Source of the DNA: a bacterium
Lineage (GTDB): Bacteria; JAGOBX01
Reading direction: 5' to 3'
DNA length: 64,000 nt
NCBI GenBank assembly: GCA_029551925.1
Contig: JAKPEO010000121.1
Location: 1-64,000, forward strand
Shown: one piece after another, positions 45,691 through 55,050 of the stretch
Layout of the letters: each line of letters opens with the position of its first letter
Position numbering within the stretch: position 1 is the first letter of the stretch
Translations under genes and position numbers: made by a program
Notes under the pieces: model-generated
What the model was told of the DNA's origin: nothing
What the model saw: only the letters and a program-made list of their open reading frames with translations
The model's database searches: none

Positions 45691-46632
45691 TCAATATACG
45701 CTAAAATACCAATTATAATAAAACCATGATAATATACATAAAACTAATGCGCCGCCAACTATTATCAGATAAAATAAAAATGTATTATCTGTAATAAATT
45801 TCAATCGGTCTATACCGCTCTCTTCTTTTGACATTATATATTTTATTTTTTTTTCTTTTAATTCTGGCTTTACTTCAAATCTGCAAAATACATTTTTTGT
45901 GATATTAAATACAGCGTATTCTTTATCACTATCTTTATAAAATTCTACAAAACTACCGTATAATCTGCCGAATTTATAATTAGGCAGTTTTTTATAAAAT
46001 TTTTCAGTGTAATTTGGGTCAGCAGGTATTAATGGTATTAGATCATTTTTCTTCAACTTTTTTATCTGTTTGCCTAATAATTCATCTACTATCGGCTCGA
46101 CATTAATAAATTTATCTACTGGCGATTCTAATAATTCTTTCTCTTTATCTTCTTCTTTTTTTGTTTTTTCCTGTATGATTTCGTCTTCAATTATATTTTT
46201 TTCTATTTCACATTGAACTTCCAATCTTCCAGGAATAAATTCCGATAATTTACTTTTTATTGTTTCTACTACCATTCCATATTTTTCACTATCAGCATAA
46301 TCAAAAATATTTTCACGAAAAGTAGTATCTTCTAATGCTTGCGTAATCGCTTCCATCATATCTTCTGTCAGCGGCTGATTTATCATCTCTTTTTTAGTAA
46401 GCGAAAAATTAAATATTTTCTCTTTTAATGTATTCCATCTTTGGTCAATTATAAATTCTTCAAAAAAATTAGGCAACAGCGATGCTAATACTTGCTTAAA
46501 CCCAACTAATTTACTATCGCGACGAATTGAAAAAAATATAAAAGAATACGCTACTAATTTTACAGCGCGGAATTTAATTTTAAAAATTATTTCTTCTTTG
46601 GTATTTTGTTTTTCGTTTACTACGCCTTCCAC
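45691..46632 (-). CDS. Unknown protein with C-terminal membrane anchor
   Basis: The protein has 313 residues and no recognised domain. It has an N-terminal region (about 1-120) of mixed helices, an acidic/lysine coiled segment (about 150-170: EDEIIQEKTKKEEDKEKELL), a second globular part with NYKFGRLYGSFVEFYKDSDKEYAVFN, and one hydrophobic segment (about 287-309, FLFYLIIVGGALVLCILSWF) near the C-terminus. It is therefore tail-anchored and mostly cytoplasmic. Its own promoter is predicted at 46670-46698. It precedes cheV on the same strand; a relation to chemotaxis is not shown. Confidence 0.7.
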   Translation of the reverse strand: MEGVVNEKQNTKEEIIFKIKFRAVKLVAYSFIFFSIRRDSKLVGFKQVLASLLPNFFEEFIIDQRWNTLKEKIFNFSLTKKEMINQPLTEDMMEAITQALEDTTFRENIFDYADSEKYGMVVETIKSKLSEFIPGRLEVQCEIEKNIIEDEIIQEKTKKEEDKEKELLESPVDKFINVEPIVDELLGKQIKKLKKNDLIPLIPADPNYTEKFYKKLPNYKFGRLYGSFVEFYKDSDKEYAVFNITKNVFCRFEVKPELKEKKIKYIMSKEESGIDRLKFITDNTFLFYLIIVGGALVLCILSWFYYNWYFSVY

Positions 46633-46669
46633 TTTTTACTCTTTAATCACAATTTTTATTTTTTCAAAA

Positions 46670-46698
46670 ATAATATATATTTTTTTTTTATTTGTCAA
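46670..46698 (-). promoter_or_regulatory. Predicted promoter of the tail-anchored unknown gene
   Basis: On the minus strand, TTGACA (46693-46698) and TATTAT (46670-46675) with a 17-base spacer made of an A run. Confidence 0.5.
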
Positions 46699-46775
46699 TA
46701 AAAATCACTTAATTTTTATATTTTTTTCTAAATTACAATTTTTTTTTATGCGCAACAAAAATTAAAATATATTTA

Positions 46776-47465
46776 CTATTTCTGTTTAAAAATATTTATA
46801 TCTATTTGCTCGCGCGTAGTTTGGTGATATTCAATGTTTATATTTATATTATTAGTTTTTATATTTCCGTTATGATTTACAGGATAATCAGCGCCAGCGC
46901 GCCATTTATTGCTTTCAGGTATAATATATGGTTTTATATAATTATTTTCTATAAGTCCTTTGGTATCAAATGTTATATAACTATCAAGTATTTTCGACAT
47001 TTCATTATCTGGCGTAACATCAAAATAAAAGCCGCCCGGCTGATAACTTACCCAAACATCTTGATTATAAGTCGTATAATTTTCCGTCATATAAATTTTA
47101 ATTTTTTTTACTTCGCCCATTGCTATTAAAAATGGCGGAATTTGATATTTTCTTTGTAGTCGCGCAAATTCTACCGTGCCGTCTGATATGCTCACTCTAA
47201 TAATCGGCATAGTTTTATATATCTGTTCGTATTTTGCTTTCTGCTGCTCTTCATAAATCTTTTTTTGTTCTAACATTTTTTCTTGGTATTGTAAATCTTG
47301 TTGATATTTCTGCGCATCTATCTCTGCTTGTTTTTTACGCGCTTCTAATTGTTCTTGCTCGCTTAATTTCATAAATTCTTTTTTAGTCATACCTAACGGA
47401 TATTTTGTTGAGCAAGCAAGTAAAAGCACTGCAATAAAAAAAATAATAACTCCGTATTTTTTCAT
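46776..47465 (-). CDS. Putative lipoprotein with coiled coil
   Basis: About 229 residues from the ATG at 47465 (MKKYGVIIFFIAVLLLACST), which gives a proper signal peptide ending in a lipobox (LLLAC). The in-frame upstream start would bury this signal. A Gln/Lys/Glu-rich coiled coil (about residues 35-80) is followed by a globular beta-rich domain with VRVSISDGTVEF-like strands and PYIIPESNKWRAGADYPV. It is therefore an envelope lipoprotein of unknown function. Confidence 0.75.
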   Translation of the reverse strand: MKKYGVIIFFIAVLLLACSTKYPLGMTKKEFMKLSEQEQLEARKKQAEIDAQKYQQDLQYQEKMLEQKKIYEEQQKAKYEQIYKTMPIIRVSISDGTVEFARLQRKYQIPPFLIAMGEVKKIKIYMTENYTTYNQDVWVSYQPGGFYFDVTPDNEMSKILDSYITFDTKGLIENNYIKPYIIPESNKWRAGADYPVNHNGNIKTNNININIEYHQTTREQIDINIFKQK

Positions 47466-47777
47466 ATTATCTTTTTCGCCTATATGTAATCTAAAAATAT
47501 TATAAAAATTTATATTACCGCAAAAAAAAATCAATTGTTTTTTAATAGAAAAAATAAATACAACTGGGGATTTATTAATAAACTATACCTGCGCAAAGGT
47601 TTTCGATATCAAATAAAAAAATACAGCAAAAAAAATAATTCATTCTTTTGTTAAAAATATTGTTTTTTTTTTGCCGGCGCACCTCAAAAAAAATTATTCG
47701 ATAAATTTATATTGAAAAAAAAAAATGTAAAAGTATAATCTAAAATTTAAAATTATTGTTTTTGGAAAAAGCAAAAT
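47466..47777. other. Divergent intergenic region; promoter only
   Basis: The 312 bases between the lipoprotein gene and hisH hold the hisH promoter at 47712-47739. The rest is AT-rich and shows no gene, tRNA or clear hairpin. Confidence 0.6.
47712..47739 (+). promoter_or_regulatory. Predicted promoter for hisH
   Basis: TTGAAA (47712-47717) and TATAAT (47734-47739) with a 16-base spacer, 38 bases before the ATG. It likely drives hisH, the TPR lipoprotein and yggS together. Confidence 0.6.
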
Positions 47778-48389
47778 ATGAAGGTATCAGTTGTTGATTA
47801 TAATATTGGCAATATAAAAAGCGTAGTCAAAGCATTAAAATATTTAGGCGCTGATGTTAGATTAGCGGCAAATGCAAATGATATAAAAACCAGTGAAAAA
47901 TTGATTTTACCAGGCGTGAGCGCATTTGGCGCGGCTATGGATAATTTAAAAAAATTAGAATTAATACAAGCAATACAAGATTATATAAAATCCGGCAAAT
48001 GGTTTTTAGGAATATGCGTAGGTTTACAGTTGCTTTTTGAAACAAGCGAAGAATCGCCTAACTCGCAAGGTTTAAAAATTATACCGGGCATAGTAAAAAA
48101 AATGGACGATACAAAATTAATAGTTCCGCATATCGGCTGGAATACTATTAAAATTCTTAAACCCAGCATTTTTTTTAAAGGATTGTCTGTTAACGAAAAT
48201 TTATATTTTTATTTTGTACATTCTTATTATGTATGTCCTAATGATAAAAATGTGATAATTGCCGCAACTAACTACGGTTCTGATTTTTGTTCCGCTGTTG
48301 AATATAATAATGTTATAGCCACACAATTTCACCCAGAAAAAAGTCAAAACAACGGATTGCAATGTTTAAAAAATTTTTTAGAACTATAA
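47778..48389 (+). CDS. hisH: Imidazole glycerol phosphate synthase, glutamine amidotransferase subunit
   Basis: The protein has 203 residues, standard size. The catalytic cysteine is in FLGICVGLQLLFE and the His-Glu pair in QFHPEKSQNNGLQCLKNF; the start VSVVDYNIGNIKSVVKALKYLG and ILPGVSAFGAAM are family hallmarks. It supplies ammonia to HisF in histidine synthesis. No hisF or other his gene is adjacent. It is followed directly (0-base gap) by the TPR lipoprotein gene. Confidence 0.93.
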   Translation: MKVSVVDYNIGNIKSVVKALKYLGADVRLAANANDIKTSEKLILPGVSAFGAAMDNLKKLELIQAIQDYIKSGKWFLGICVGLQLLFETSEESPNSQGLKIIPGIVKKMDDTKLIVPHIGWNTIKILKPSIFFKGLSVNENLYFYFVHSYYVCPNDKNVIIAATNYGSDFCSAVEYNNVIATQFHPEKSQNNGLQCLKNFLEL

Positions 48390-50090
48390 ATGAAACTCAA
48401 AATAAATTTATTATTATTATTTATTTTTATATTGTCTAATTGTTCGACATTAAAAATAAAAAAAAACATCGAATCTGCGGATATTAGAATAACAAAAAAA
48501 TTAAATGAACAAAATTTGATAAATATAGATAATGAAAATATAGAAATTTCAGAATTAGAAAACAATAAAAACAAAGCTCGCGTAAAATTCCATATTTCAA
48601 ATCTATATTTTTATGATGAAAATTATAATGCCGCATTGCAATATTTATTAGAAGCACTGCAATTAGATACTGCTAATGCTTATTATCATTACAAATTAGG
48701 CGAGATATATTCGATATTGCGCAATATTCCAAAAGCAAAAAGATACTATTTAAATTCTTTAATGCTAATGTCGGAAAATCCAGATATTTATTACAAATTA
48801 GGCAAATTGTATTTATTAGAAAACTCGCCAAAAATCGCTTTAAATTATCTTATCAAAGCGTTTAATTCAAAAAATCAATATTACTCAAAAGATACAGAAT
48901 TTTTGTTTAATTTGGCAAATGCGTATTATTTAAACGGCTTATATGAAAATGCGCTGTTTTATTATAAACAATGTTCGGACGCCTATTATAATAATCCAGC
49001 AATATTATATAATATCGGGCTTTCGTATTATATGACAAATGATTTGAATAACGCGGAAAAATCATTTTTGCAAGTATTAGAATTAAACGAAAATTATTTT
49101 GAAGCGTATATACAATTAATGCAAATTTATTCGCTGCAAAATAACCTTGACGAAGCGGACAAAGTATTTAATAAATTTCTTTCTGCTGAATTTTCCAAAA
49201 GCGATTCCAAAAAAAAAGATGTGTTTTTAACAAGCGCTGGTATTTATTTTGCCAATAACGACAGATTAGACGCAGCAATATCTGCATTTGAAAAATTAAT
49301 TGAAAAATATCCACAAAATAGCAATGTTATTTTTATGTTGGCAAAATTGTATTTTTATAATGATAAATTCGATAGCGCGCTGCCGCTATTTACACAATTA
49401 GCAGAAAAAAAAAACGAGATGCCAGAACCATTTATTTTTTTGGGATACATCTATCAAAGAAAAATGGCATTTCGTCATTCTATCATAAATTTTGAAAAAG
49501 CGCTAAAATTAAGACCGAATATACCGGAATTATGGCTGATGCTTGCCACTGCTTATTCAAAAAATAAACAAGATACAGATGCATTAAACTTATTGGAAAG
49601 AGCAGTAAAATACGAAAATCTCAAAACGCCTGAAATATATTACTATTTAGCGTATTTATATTTTTCGCAAAAAAATAGCGATATGACTTTTCATTATTAT
49701 GAACAGATTATCGAACATTTTCCAAATTATGCAGATGCCCATATATACAATTATGTCGGCTATTCTTATTTAGAAAAAAATATTAATTTCGATACTGCGT
49801 TTGATTTTATTTCACGAGCGGTAAAAGAACAACCCGATAATCCTTATTATTTAGACAGTCTCGGCTGGTATTATTATTTAACGCAGGATTATAAAAAATC
49901 TCTTGAAATATTTAACAAAATAGATTTAGAAAATTTTCAAGATGCGGTAGTATATGAACATTGCGGCGATGTTTTATATAAACTCGGAGATTACGAAAAA
50001 TCTTTGGAATGGTATGAAAAATCCTATAATATCGACAAACGCGAAGAATTAAAAAATAAAATAAAAAATTTAAAAAAAAACGGAAATTAA
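48390..50090 (+). CDS. TPR-repeat lipoprotein
   Basis: The protein has 566 residues. The signal peptide LKINLLLLFIFILSNC ends in a lipobox (LSNC), so the mature protein is lipid-anchored in the envelope. The remainder is an almost continuous array of about twelve TPR units (YHYKLGEIYSILRNIPKAKR, YLNLANAYYLNGLYENAL-like, AIVYEHCGDVLYKLGDYEKSL). Such solenoids scaffold secretion, cell-division or envelope complexes. Its partner is unknown. It starts directly at the hisH stop and ends 1 base before yggS, so it is in the same operon. Confidence 0.85.
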   Translation: MKLKINLLLLFIFILSNCSTLKIKKNIESADIRITKKLNEQNLINIDNENIEISELENNKNKARVKFHISNLYFYDENYNAALQYLLEALQLDTANAYYHYKLGEIYSILRNIPKAKRYYLNSLMLMSENPDIYYKLGKLYLLENSPKIALNYLIKAFNSKNQYYSKDTEFLFNLANAYYLNGLYENALFYYKQCSDAYYNNPAILYNIGLSYYMTNDLNNAEKSFLQVLELNENYFEAYIQLMQIYSLQNNLDEADKVFNKFLSAEFSKSDSKKKDVFLTSAGIYFANNDRLDAAISAFEKLIEKYPQNSNVIFMLAKLYFYNDKFDSALPLFTQLAEKKNEMPEPFIFLGYIYQRKMAFRHSIINFEKALKLRPNIPELWLMLATAYSKNKQDTDALNLLERAVKYENLKTPEIYYYLAYLYFSQKNSDMTFHYYEQIIEHFPNYADAHIYNYVGYSYLEKNINFDTAFDFISRAVKEQPDNPYYLDSLGWYYYLTQDYKKSLEIFNKIDLENFQDAVVYEHCGDVLYKLGDYEKSLEWYEKSYNIDKREELKNKIKNLKKNGN

Positions 50091-50091
50091 T

Positions 50092-50808
50092 ATGGAATTA
50101 AAAAATATTACTCCTGAAAAATTTCAACAAAATTATTTTAGGACAATCGATTCGATAAAAGAACAATGCCTTAAAAACAATAGGCGGTTTGATGAATTAA
50201 CAATTATTATCGTAAGCAAGTATATAACAAGTTCTTCATTAAAAGAATTAATCTCAACAAATCTCATAAAAGATATAGGAGAGAATCGCGCACAATTATT
50301 AAGAGAACGCTATGAAACGATAAATAATGCTGTAAACTGGCATTTTATTGGGACATTACAATCTAATAAAATAAAATATTTTGTTGAATATATAAAATTA
50401 ATACATTCAATAACATCTGAAAAATTATTGAGCGAAATAAATAAACAAGCGCTAAAAAAAAATAAAATAGTTGATGGTTTGATTGAAATCAATACTTCCG
50501 AAGAATCCAGTAAAACAGGCGCAGAAAAAGAAGCAGTATTTAGATTATTTGATTTTTATTGTAATGAAAAAATAAAAAATAATTTGACCAATCTTAATAT
50601 TCAGGGCTTGATGACTATGGCTGCACTTAATGCTGATGAACTAAAATGCCGAAAAAGTTTTAGTTTTTTAAGAAAAACATTAGAACAAATTAATAATAAA
50701 TTCGGAATAAATATGAAAGTTTTATCTATGGGTATGAGCGCAGATTATTTATATGCTATTGCCGAAGGTGCTACGCATTTGCGCATCGGCTCGATATTTT
50801 TCGAATAA
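50092..50808 (+). CDS. YggS/PROSC-family PLP-binding protein
   Basis: The protein has 238 residues. The PLP lysine is in LTIIIVSKYITSSSLKELI, and IGENRAQLLRERYETI, VNWHFIGTLQSNKIKYF, QGLMTMA and SMGMSADYLYAIAEGATHLRIGS follow in family order. It maintains PLP homeostasis in the cytoplasm. It is the third gene of the hisH operon. Confidence 0.9.
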   Translation: MELKNITPEKFQQNYFRTIDSIKEQCLKNNRRFDELTIIIVSKYITSSSLKELISTNLIKDIGENRAQLLRERYETINNAVNWHFIGTLQSNKIKYFVEYIKLIHSITSEKLLSEINKQALKKNKIVDGLIEINTSEESSKTGAEKEAVFRLFDFYCNEKIKNNLTNLNIQGLMTMAALNADELKCRKSFSFLRKTLEQINNKFGINMKVLSMGMSADYLYAIAEGATHLRIGSIFFE

Positions 50809-50867
50809 AATAATTGCTAAAATATCATGCTTATTAAAATGCTATAACAATATTAAAGTTCATATAA

Positions 50868-51911
50868 TCACGCTGAAAATTTTATGCACGAATCAATTAA
50901 TACATAACAAAAATCTGATATAATATTGCCGATAAGCGCTAAAAATGATTATATCACAATTATTCCCATAAATAAATTATAATCGCAACTTGTAATAACG
51001 TCTAATACCAATTGCCCCATACCGGGAATATCAAATACTCGTTCAATTAATACGGACCCGGCAAACATCAAAGTCATAAAACTTCCAAAACCAGTTGCAA
51101 TAGGTATCAATGAATTCCTAAACGCATGTGAAAATACTGCGCGTTTGTAAGAGCAGCCCTTTGCCATCACAGCGCGCACATAATCGCTATTCACTTGTTC
51201 GATTATCGAATTTTTCATTAAAATAGTAAGCGCGGCAAACGCATCTATCATATAACAGACAACAGGCAAAAACATATGCCACGCTACATCCTTCACTTTT
51301 TCAAAAAATGTCATATATTCAAAATTTTGAGAGACAAATCCGGCAATAGGAAACCAATCAAATAATCCGTCTGTTGTTCCGCAAAACAGCATTTTTAAAA
51401 GCATACCAAACGCAAATGCCGGCACAGCATAACCAATAAAAATAATCACGCTTGTAATTGTATCAAATGCGCTGCCGTGCTTCATCGCTTTCCACACGCC
51501 GAGCGGAATACATATTAAATACTGCAAAATAAATCCGGTCAATCCGAAAATTAACGATACAGGAAAGCGCTCTTTTATCAACTGCCATACGCTTTTATTC
51601 GGATATTTATAAGATTCGCCAAAATCTAAACGCGCTACGCCGCCGAGCCAATTAAAATATCTTATTATTAACGGCTTATCAAAACCAAAATGTTTTTCCA
51701 GCATTTTTTTATGCTCTTCTGTCAGCCCGCGAGTTTCTGTTGATTTTGCGCCTATATTATCGCCCGCGCTAATACCGCGCATTTGCAACAATAATTGTTC
51801 AACAGGTCCGCCCGGCACAAATTGGCTTATCATAAAACAAACAATAGTTATTCCTATCAATGTAGGTATAACTAAAATCATTCTTTTGATAAAATAATTA
51901 AAATTACTCAT
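50868..51911 (-). pseudogene. YejB-like ABC peptide-transporter permease interrupted by an in-frame stop codon
   Basis: The open frame ends at 50949 after NLFMGIIVI, giving 320 residues. Reading straight through the TAA at 50949-50951 continues in the same frame as SFLALIGNIISDFCYVLIDS up to TGA at 50868. This is the expected C-terminus of YejB/DppB-type permeases (normally ending near D-P-R). The N-terminal part is typical: ILVIPTLIGITIVCFMISQFVPGGP, FGLTGFILQYLICIPLGVWKA and RAVMAKGCSYKRAVFSHAFRNSLIPI. The truncated product would lose part of the last helix. No other peptide-transporter gene is adjacent. Its start overlaps the transketolase gene by 8 bases. Confidence 0.8.
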
Positions 51912-53841
51912 TTATTTTTTGTTTTAAAAGCTCCAAAAAAATATTATCAGTATCCAATTTAAAATATTTATAAAGCGCAATTCTATCAAGCGTGCAGAAT
52001 GTAAAATCATTAACCGCTCGATAATATATTTGCGGTAATTTTTCTGGATTATCTTGCGATGCTAATTTTTTCATAAATTCATCAAATAATCCTGCGCAAT
52101 CAATCAATTCTTCAATAAAAAATATTTTTTTATATTTATCTGTAATTTCATTTACAAATTTAATATCTAAATTTTTTAAAGTTGACACTGCGAAAAGATC
52201 CGCAGATATTTTATTTTTTTTCTTTAATTTATCTAATGCCGCGCCGCAAAAATTTATCAATTGCGGTCCTGAGGTTAATACGCATACTTCGGAATTATTA
52301 TCTATTATTTTATTTCCAAATCCATAATTAAACGCAATATTCAATTTTCCGAAAAAATTCACAAGCGGCGCAGTACGATGCAATTTAAAATAAATCGGCG
52401 CTTGAATTTTTTCAATTAAATACCAATTAAGAATCTGCGGTATTTCAAAATTGAAGGTCGGATAAAAAACAAGCATATTCGGAATACTGCGAAACATCGC
52501 GACATCTCCTGTCGCTTGATGTGTCTTGCCGTCAGTTGTATAACACAAACCGGAATAATGCCCGGCATAAATCACGCGAGTATTTTCTGTAGCGTTAACA
52601 TAAATCTGTTCAAAGCCGCGTCTGTAAAAATTAGCATAAGTATTTACTATCGGCAGTTTGCCTGACAATGCCAGCCCGCCGGCAATAGAAATCATATCCT
52701 GCTCTGCGATGCCAACTTCAATAAAACGATGAGAAAAATTTAAAGCAAATTCCGTCAATTTACAAGATTTTTCTAAATCAGCATCTATACAATAAATATT
52801 TTTATTCTTTTTCGCTAATTCAGTTATTGTTTTTGAAAAATACTCGCCTGTAGAATATTCTTTTTTTGATTGCGGTTTTTCTTTCGGTTCCGATAATTTT
52901 TGTTTTTCTAATTTTATAAATGTCGTTAATTCTAAAAAAATTTTTTCGTTTTTGATTTTTTGTTTTAGTTCTTCTAACGCTTCTAAATATTGAATTTTAT
53001 CTGGTATCGCAGAATGCCAAATATATTTTCGCCTTTTTGCTGCGCTTGCGCTCATAAATGATACACCTGCGCCTTTTTCTGTATAGGCAATCATAATTTG
53101 ATTTTTTTCTTGCGTATTATATATTTTTGAAAGTTTTAATATTAATTCATCATAATTATGTCCATCAACTTCCAAAACATCAAAACCAAAGCCCCGTAAC
53201 ACGTATCCTAAATCATAAATTTTTTTTATGTCATCTACGTTGCTGTCAGATTGTATTCTATTACAATCTATTATAGGTATAACATTAAACAATTTATATT
53301 GTTTAATAGTCATTAACGCTTCATAATTCTGACCTTCCTGCAATTCGCCGTCGCCTAATATTACAAATATTTTTGATTTCGAATTTGCCAGCGCTATACC
53401 TGTTGCTTTTGACAAAGTTTGACCTAATGACCCGCTGTTTATATATATTCCTTTTGTAGAAATGTCAGTATGTGCTTGCGGGCCATTCGGCGTTTTATAA
53501 TTCAATAATGATTTCGTCGGTATTATTCCTAATCCCGCAAGACAAGCATATTGCATTACCGCAGCATGCCCCTTGCTCAACAGCGTATAATCAAAATCAT
53601 TAAATTTATAAACTCCTTCTATTTTCGCTAAATAAAAATATATGACTGTCAATATATCGGCAATAGAAAACGAAGCGCCAAGCCAACCGTGCTGCGCTTT
53701 ATATATCGCCGTCAAAGTATTAATTCTATTATAAATTGAATATTCCTCAAGCGCCGATATTATTTCAAAAATATTGCTTTTTCTTTTTAATGATTTTTTA
53801 TAATATTTACGGTCAACTAAAAAAAAATTATCTAATATCAT
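51904..53841 (-). CDS. Transketolase (full-length single polypeptide)
   Basis: The protein has 645 residues. The N-terminal half binds thiamine diphosphate: FDYTLLSKGHAAVMQYACLA, GSLGQTLSKATGIALA, VILGDGELQEGQNYEALM and IIDCNRIQSDSN. The second half has FIEVGIAEQDMISIAGGLALSG and GKTHQATGDVAMFRSIPNML. Enzymes of this size transfer two-carbon units between ketoses and aldoses in the pentose phosphate pathway. An N-terminal extension of about 25 residues and divergent C-half motifs suggest a specialised rather than housekeeping enzyme; that is inference. Neighbours are the broken yejB downstream and a small unknown gene upstream. Confidence 0.85.
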   Translation of the reverse strand: MILDNFFLVDRKYYKKSLKRKSNIFEIISALEEYSIYNRINTLTAIYKAQHGWLGASFSIADILTVIYFYLAKIEGVYKFNDFDYTLLSKGHAAVMQYACLAGLGIIPTKSLLNYKTPNGPQAHTDISTKGIYINSGSLGQTLSKATGIALANSKSKIFVILGDGELQEGQNYEALMTIKQYKLFNVIPIIDCNRIQSDSNVDDIKKIYDLGYVLRGFGFDVLEVDGHNYDELILKLSKIYNTQEKNQIMIAYTEKGAGVSFMSASAAKRRKYIWHSAIPDKIQYLEALEELKQKIKNEKIFLELTTFIKLEKQKLSEPKEKPQSKKEYSTGEYFSKTITELAKKNKNIYCIDADLEKSCKLTEFALNFSHRFIEVGIAEQDMISIAGGLALSGKLPIVNTYANFYRRGFEQIYVNATENTRVIYAGHYSGLCYTTDGKTHQATGDVAMFRSIPNMLVFYPTFNFEIPQILNWYLIEKIQAPIYFKLHRTAPLVNFFGKLNIAFNYGFGNKIIDNNSEVCVLTSGPQLINFCGAALDKLKKKNKISADLFAVSTLKNLDIKFVNEITDKYKKIFFIEELIDCAGLFDEFMKKLASQDNPEKLPQIYYRAVNDFTFCTLDRIALYKYFKLDTDNIFLELLKQKINE

Positions 53842-53848
53842 AAATGCA

Positions 53849-54262
53849 TCAACCAGTTATTCTTTTGCGTTTTTCTCTGCGTTTTTTGCGCAATTCGATT
53901 TTTTTACGATGATATTCTATAAAGCGCTCGATTAATTCCTCATCGTCTGGAAATTTCTTTTTGATTAACTTTAAATCTTCTTCTAATTTTTGTAATTTTT
54001 CTTCGGCAAAACTTAATTGTATTCCTTCGTCAGAATTAGAAATTTCTTTAAATGTATCGGGATATTTTGTTTTTAATTTATTAGCAATACGCGTGGGTAA
54101 TAAAACCACTAATTCATTATCGTTCAATAAACTCACTTCATATTTGATATTCGGATATTTTTTAGAAGCATAAGCAGTGCGTATTGTAATATCTCCTATT
54201 TCATCAATATTCAAATAATAATCCAACCAATATTTAAGCAAATAATCTCGTCTTTTTTCCAT
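53849..54262 (-). CDS. Hypothetical protein, basic charged C-terminus
   Basis: The protein has 137 residues with no recognised domain. The start MEKRRDYLLKYWLDYYLNID and a beta-rich middle (YPNIKYEVSLLNDNELVVLL) are followed by a helical Lys/Glu-rich tail ending in KKRREKRKRI. The basic tail could contact nucleic acid, which is only inference. It is 7 bases upstream of the transketolase gene on the same strand. Confidence 0.65.
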   Translation of the reverse strand: MEKRRDYLLKYWLDYYLNIDEIGDITIRTAYASKKYPNIKYEVSLLNDNELVVLLPTRIANKLKTKYPDTFKEISNSDEGIQLSFAEEKLQKLEEDLKLIKKKFPDDEELIERFIEYHRKKIELRKKRREKRKRITG

Positions 54263-54330
54263 AATAATAATAATTCATCTCGAAAAATATATTTTAAAAT
54301 TAAAAATTATGTGGAATTTATCGAATTTTG

Positions 54331-55017
54331 TCAATCAATAAATTTATATTTTATCAATGTAAATAATGCGCTGAATCCATCGCGCCAAGTAATTTTCTTA
54401 CCTTCTGTATAATCGCGACCATAATATTTTATCGGCACTTCAACTAATTTACATTTTCTTTTTAAAATTTTAGCAGTTATCTCCGGCTCAAAATCGAAGC
54501 GTTTTGATTTTATATCTATACTTTTAATTAATTTTGTTTTAAAAACTTTATAGCAGGTTTCCATATCCGTAATAAGAGTATTATACAAAATATTCGTCAT
54601 AATGGATAAAAATTTATTACCGACATAATGCCAAAAAAACATCGAAGTAGAAATTCCTTTAAACCGCGAGCCATACACAACATCTGCATAGCCGTCAATT
54701 ATCGGCATTAATAATGTCCCATAATCATTTGGATCATATTCTAAATCAGCGTCTTGAATTATTGTAATTTCGCAGTCATCTGGAACTGCTTTAAATCCTT
54801 TTGCAAGTGCAGCGCCTTTGCCTTCGTTCTTTTCGCTGAATATTTTTATTACATTCTGGTATTTTATTTGTTCTTTAATAATCTCGCGTGTGCCGTCGGT
54901 AGAGCAGTCATCAACAATAATTATAGTTTTTTCGAATGGCGTCTTTTGGACTTTTTCTAATATTTTTAATATTGTATTTTTTTCATTGTAAACTGGCATT
55001 ACTACTGCTAATTTCAT
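54331..55017 (-). CDS. Family 2 glycosyltransferase, dolichyl-phosphate-mannose-synthase-like
   Basis: The protein has 228 residues, the single-domain form. AVVMPVYNEKNTI, TIIIVDDCSTDGTREII, EGKGAALAKGFKAV, ITIIQDADLEYDPNDY (metal-binding DAD) and VYGSRFKGI are the DPM1-family motifs. It probably transfers a sugar from a nucleotide donor to polyprenyl phosphate at the cytoplasmic membrane face, feeding GT-C enzymes such as that at 42-43.7 kb. No membrane segment is present. Confidence 0.85.
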   Translation of the reverse strand: MKLAVVMPVYNEKNTILKILEKVQKTPFEKTIIIVDDCSTDGTREIIKEQIKYQNVIKIFSEKNEGKGAALAKGFKAVPDDCEITIIQDADLEYDPNDYGTLLMPIIDGYADVVYGSRFKGISTSMFFWHYVGNKFLSIMTNILYNTLITDMETCYKVFKTKLIKSIDIKSKRFDFEPEITAKILKRKCKLVEVPIKYYGRDYTEGKKITWRDGFSALFTLIKYKFID

Positions 55018-55050
55018 TTTCTTGACAATCGCACCTTTTTTATAATAAAT

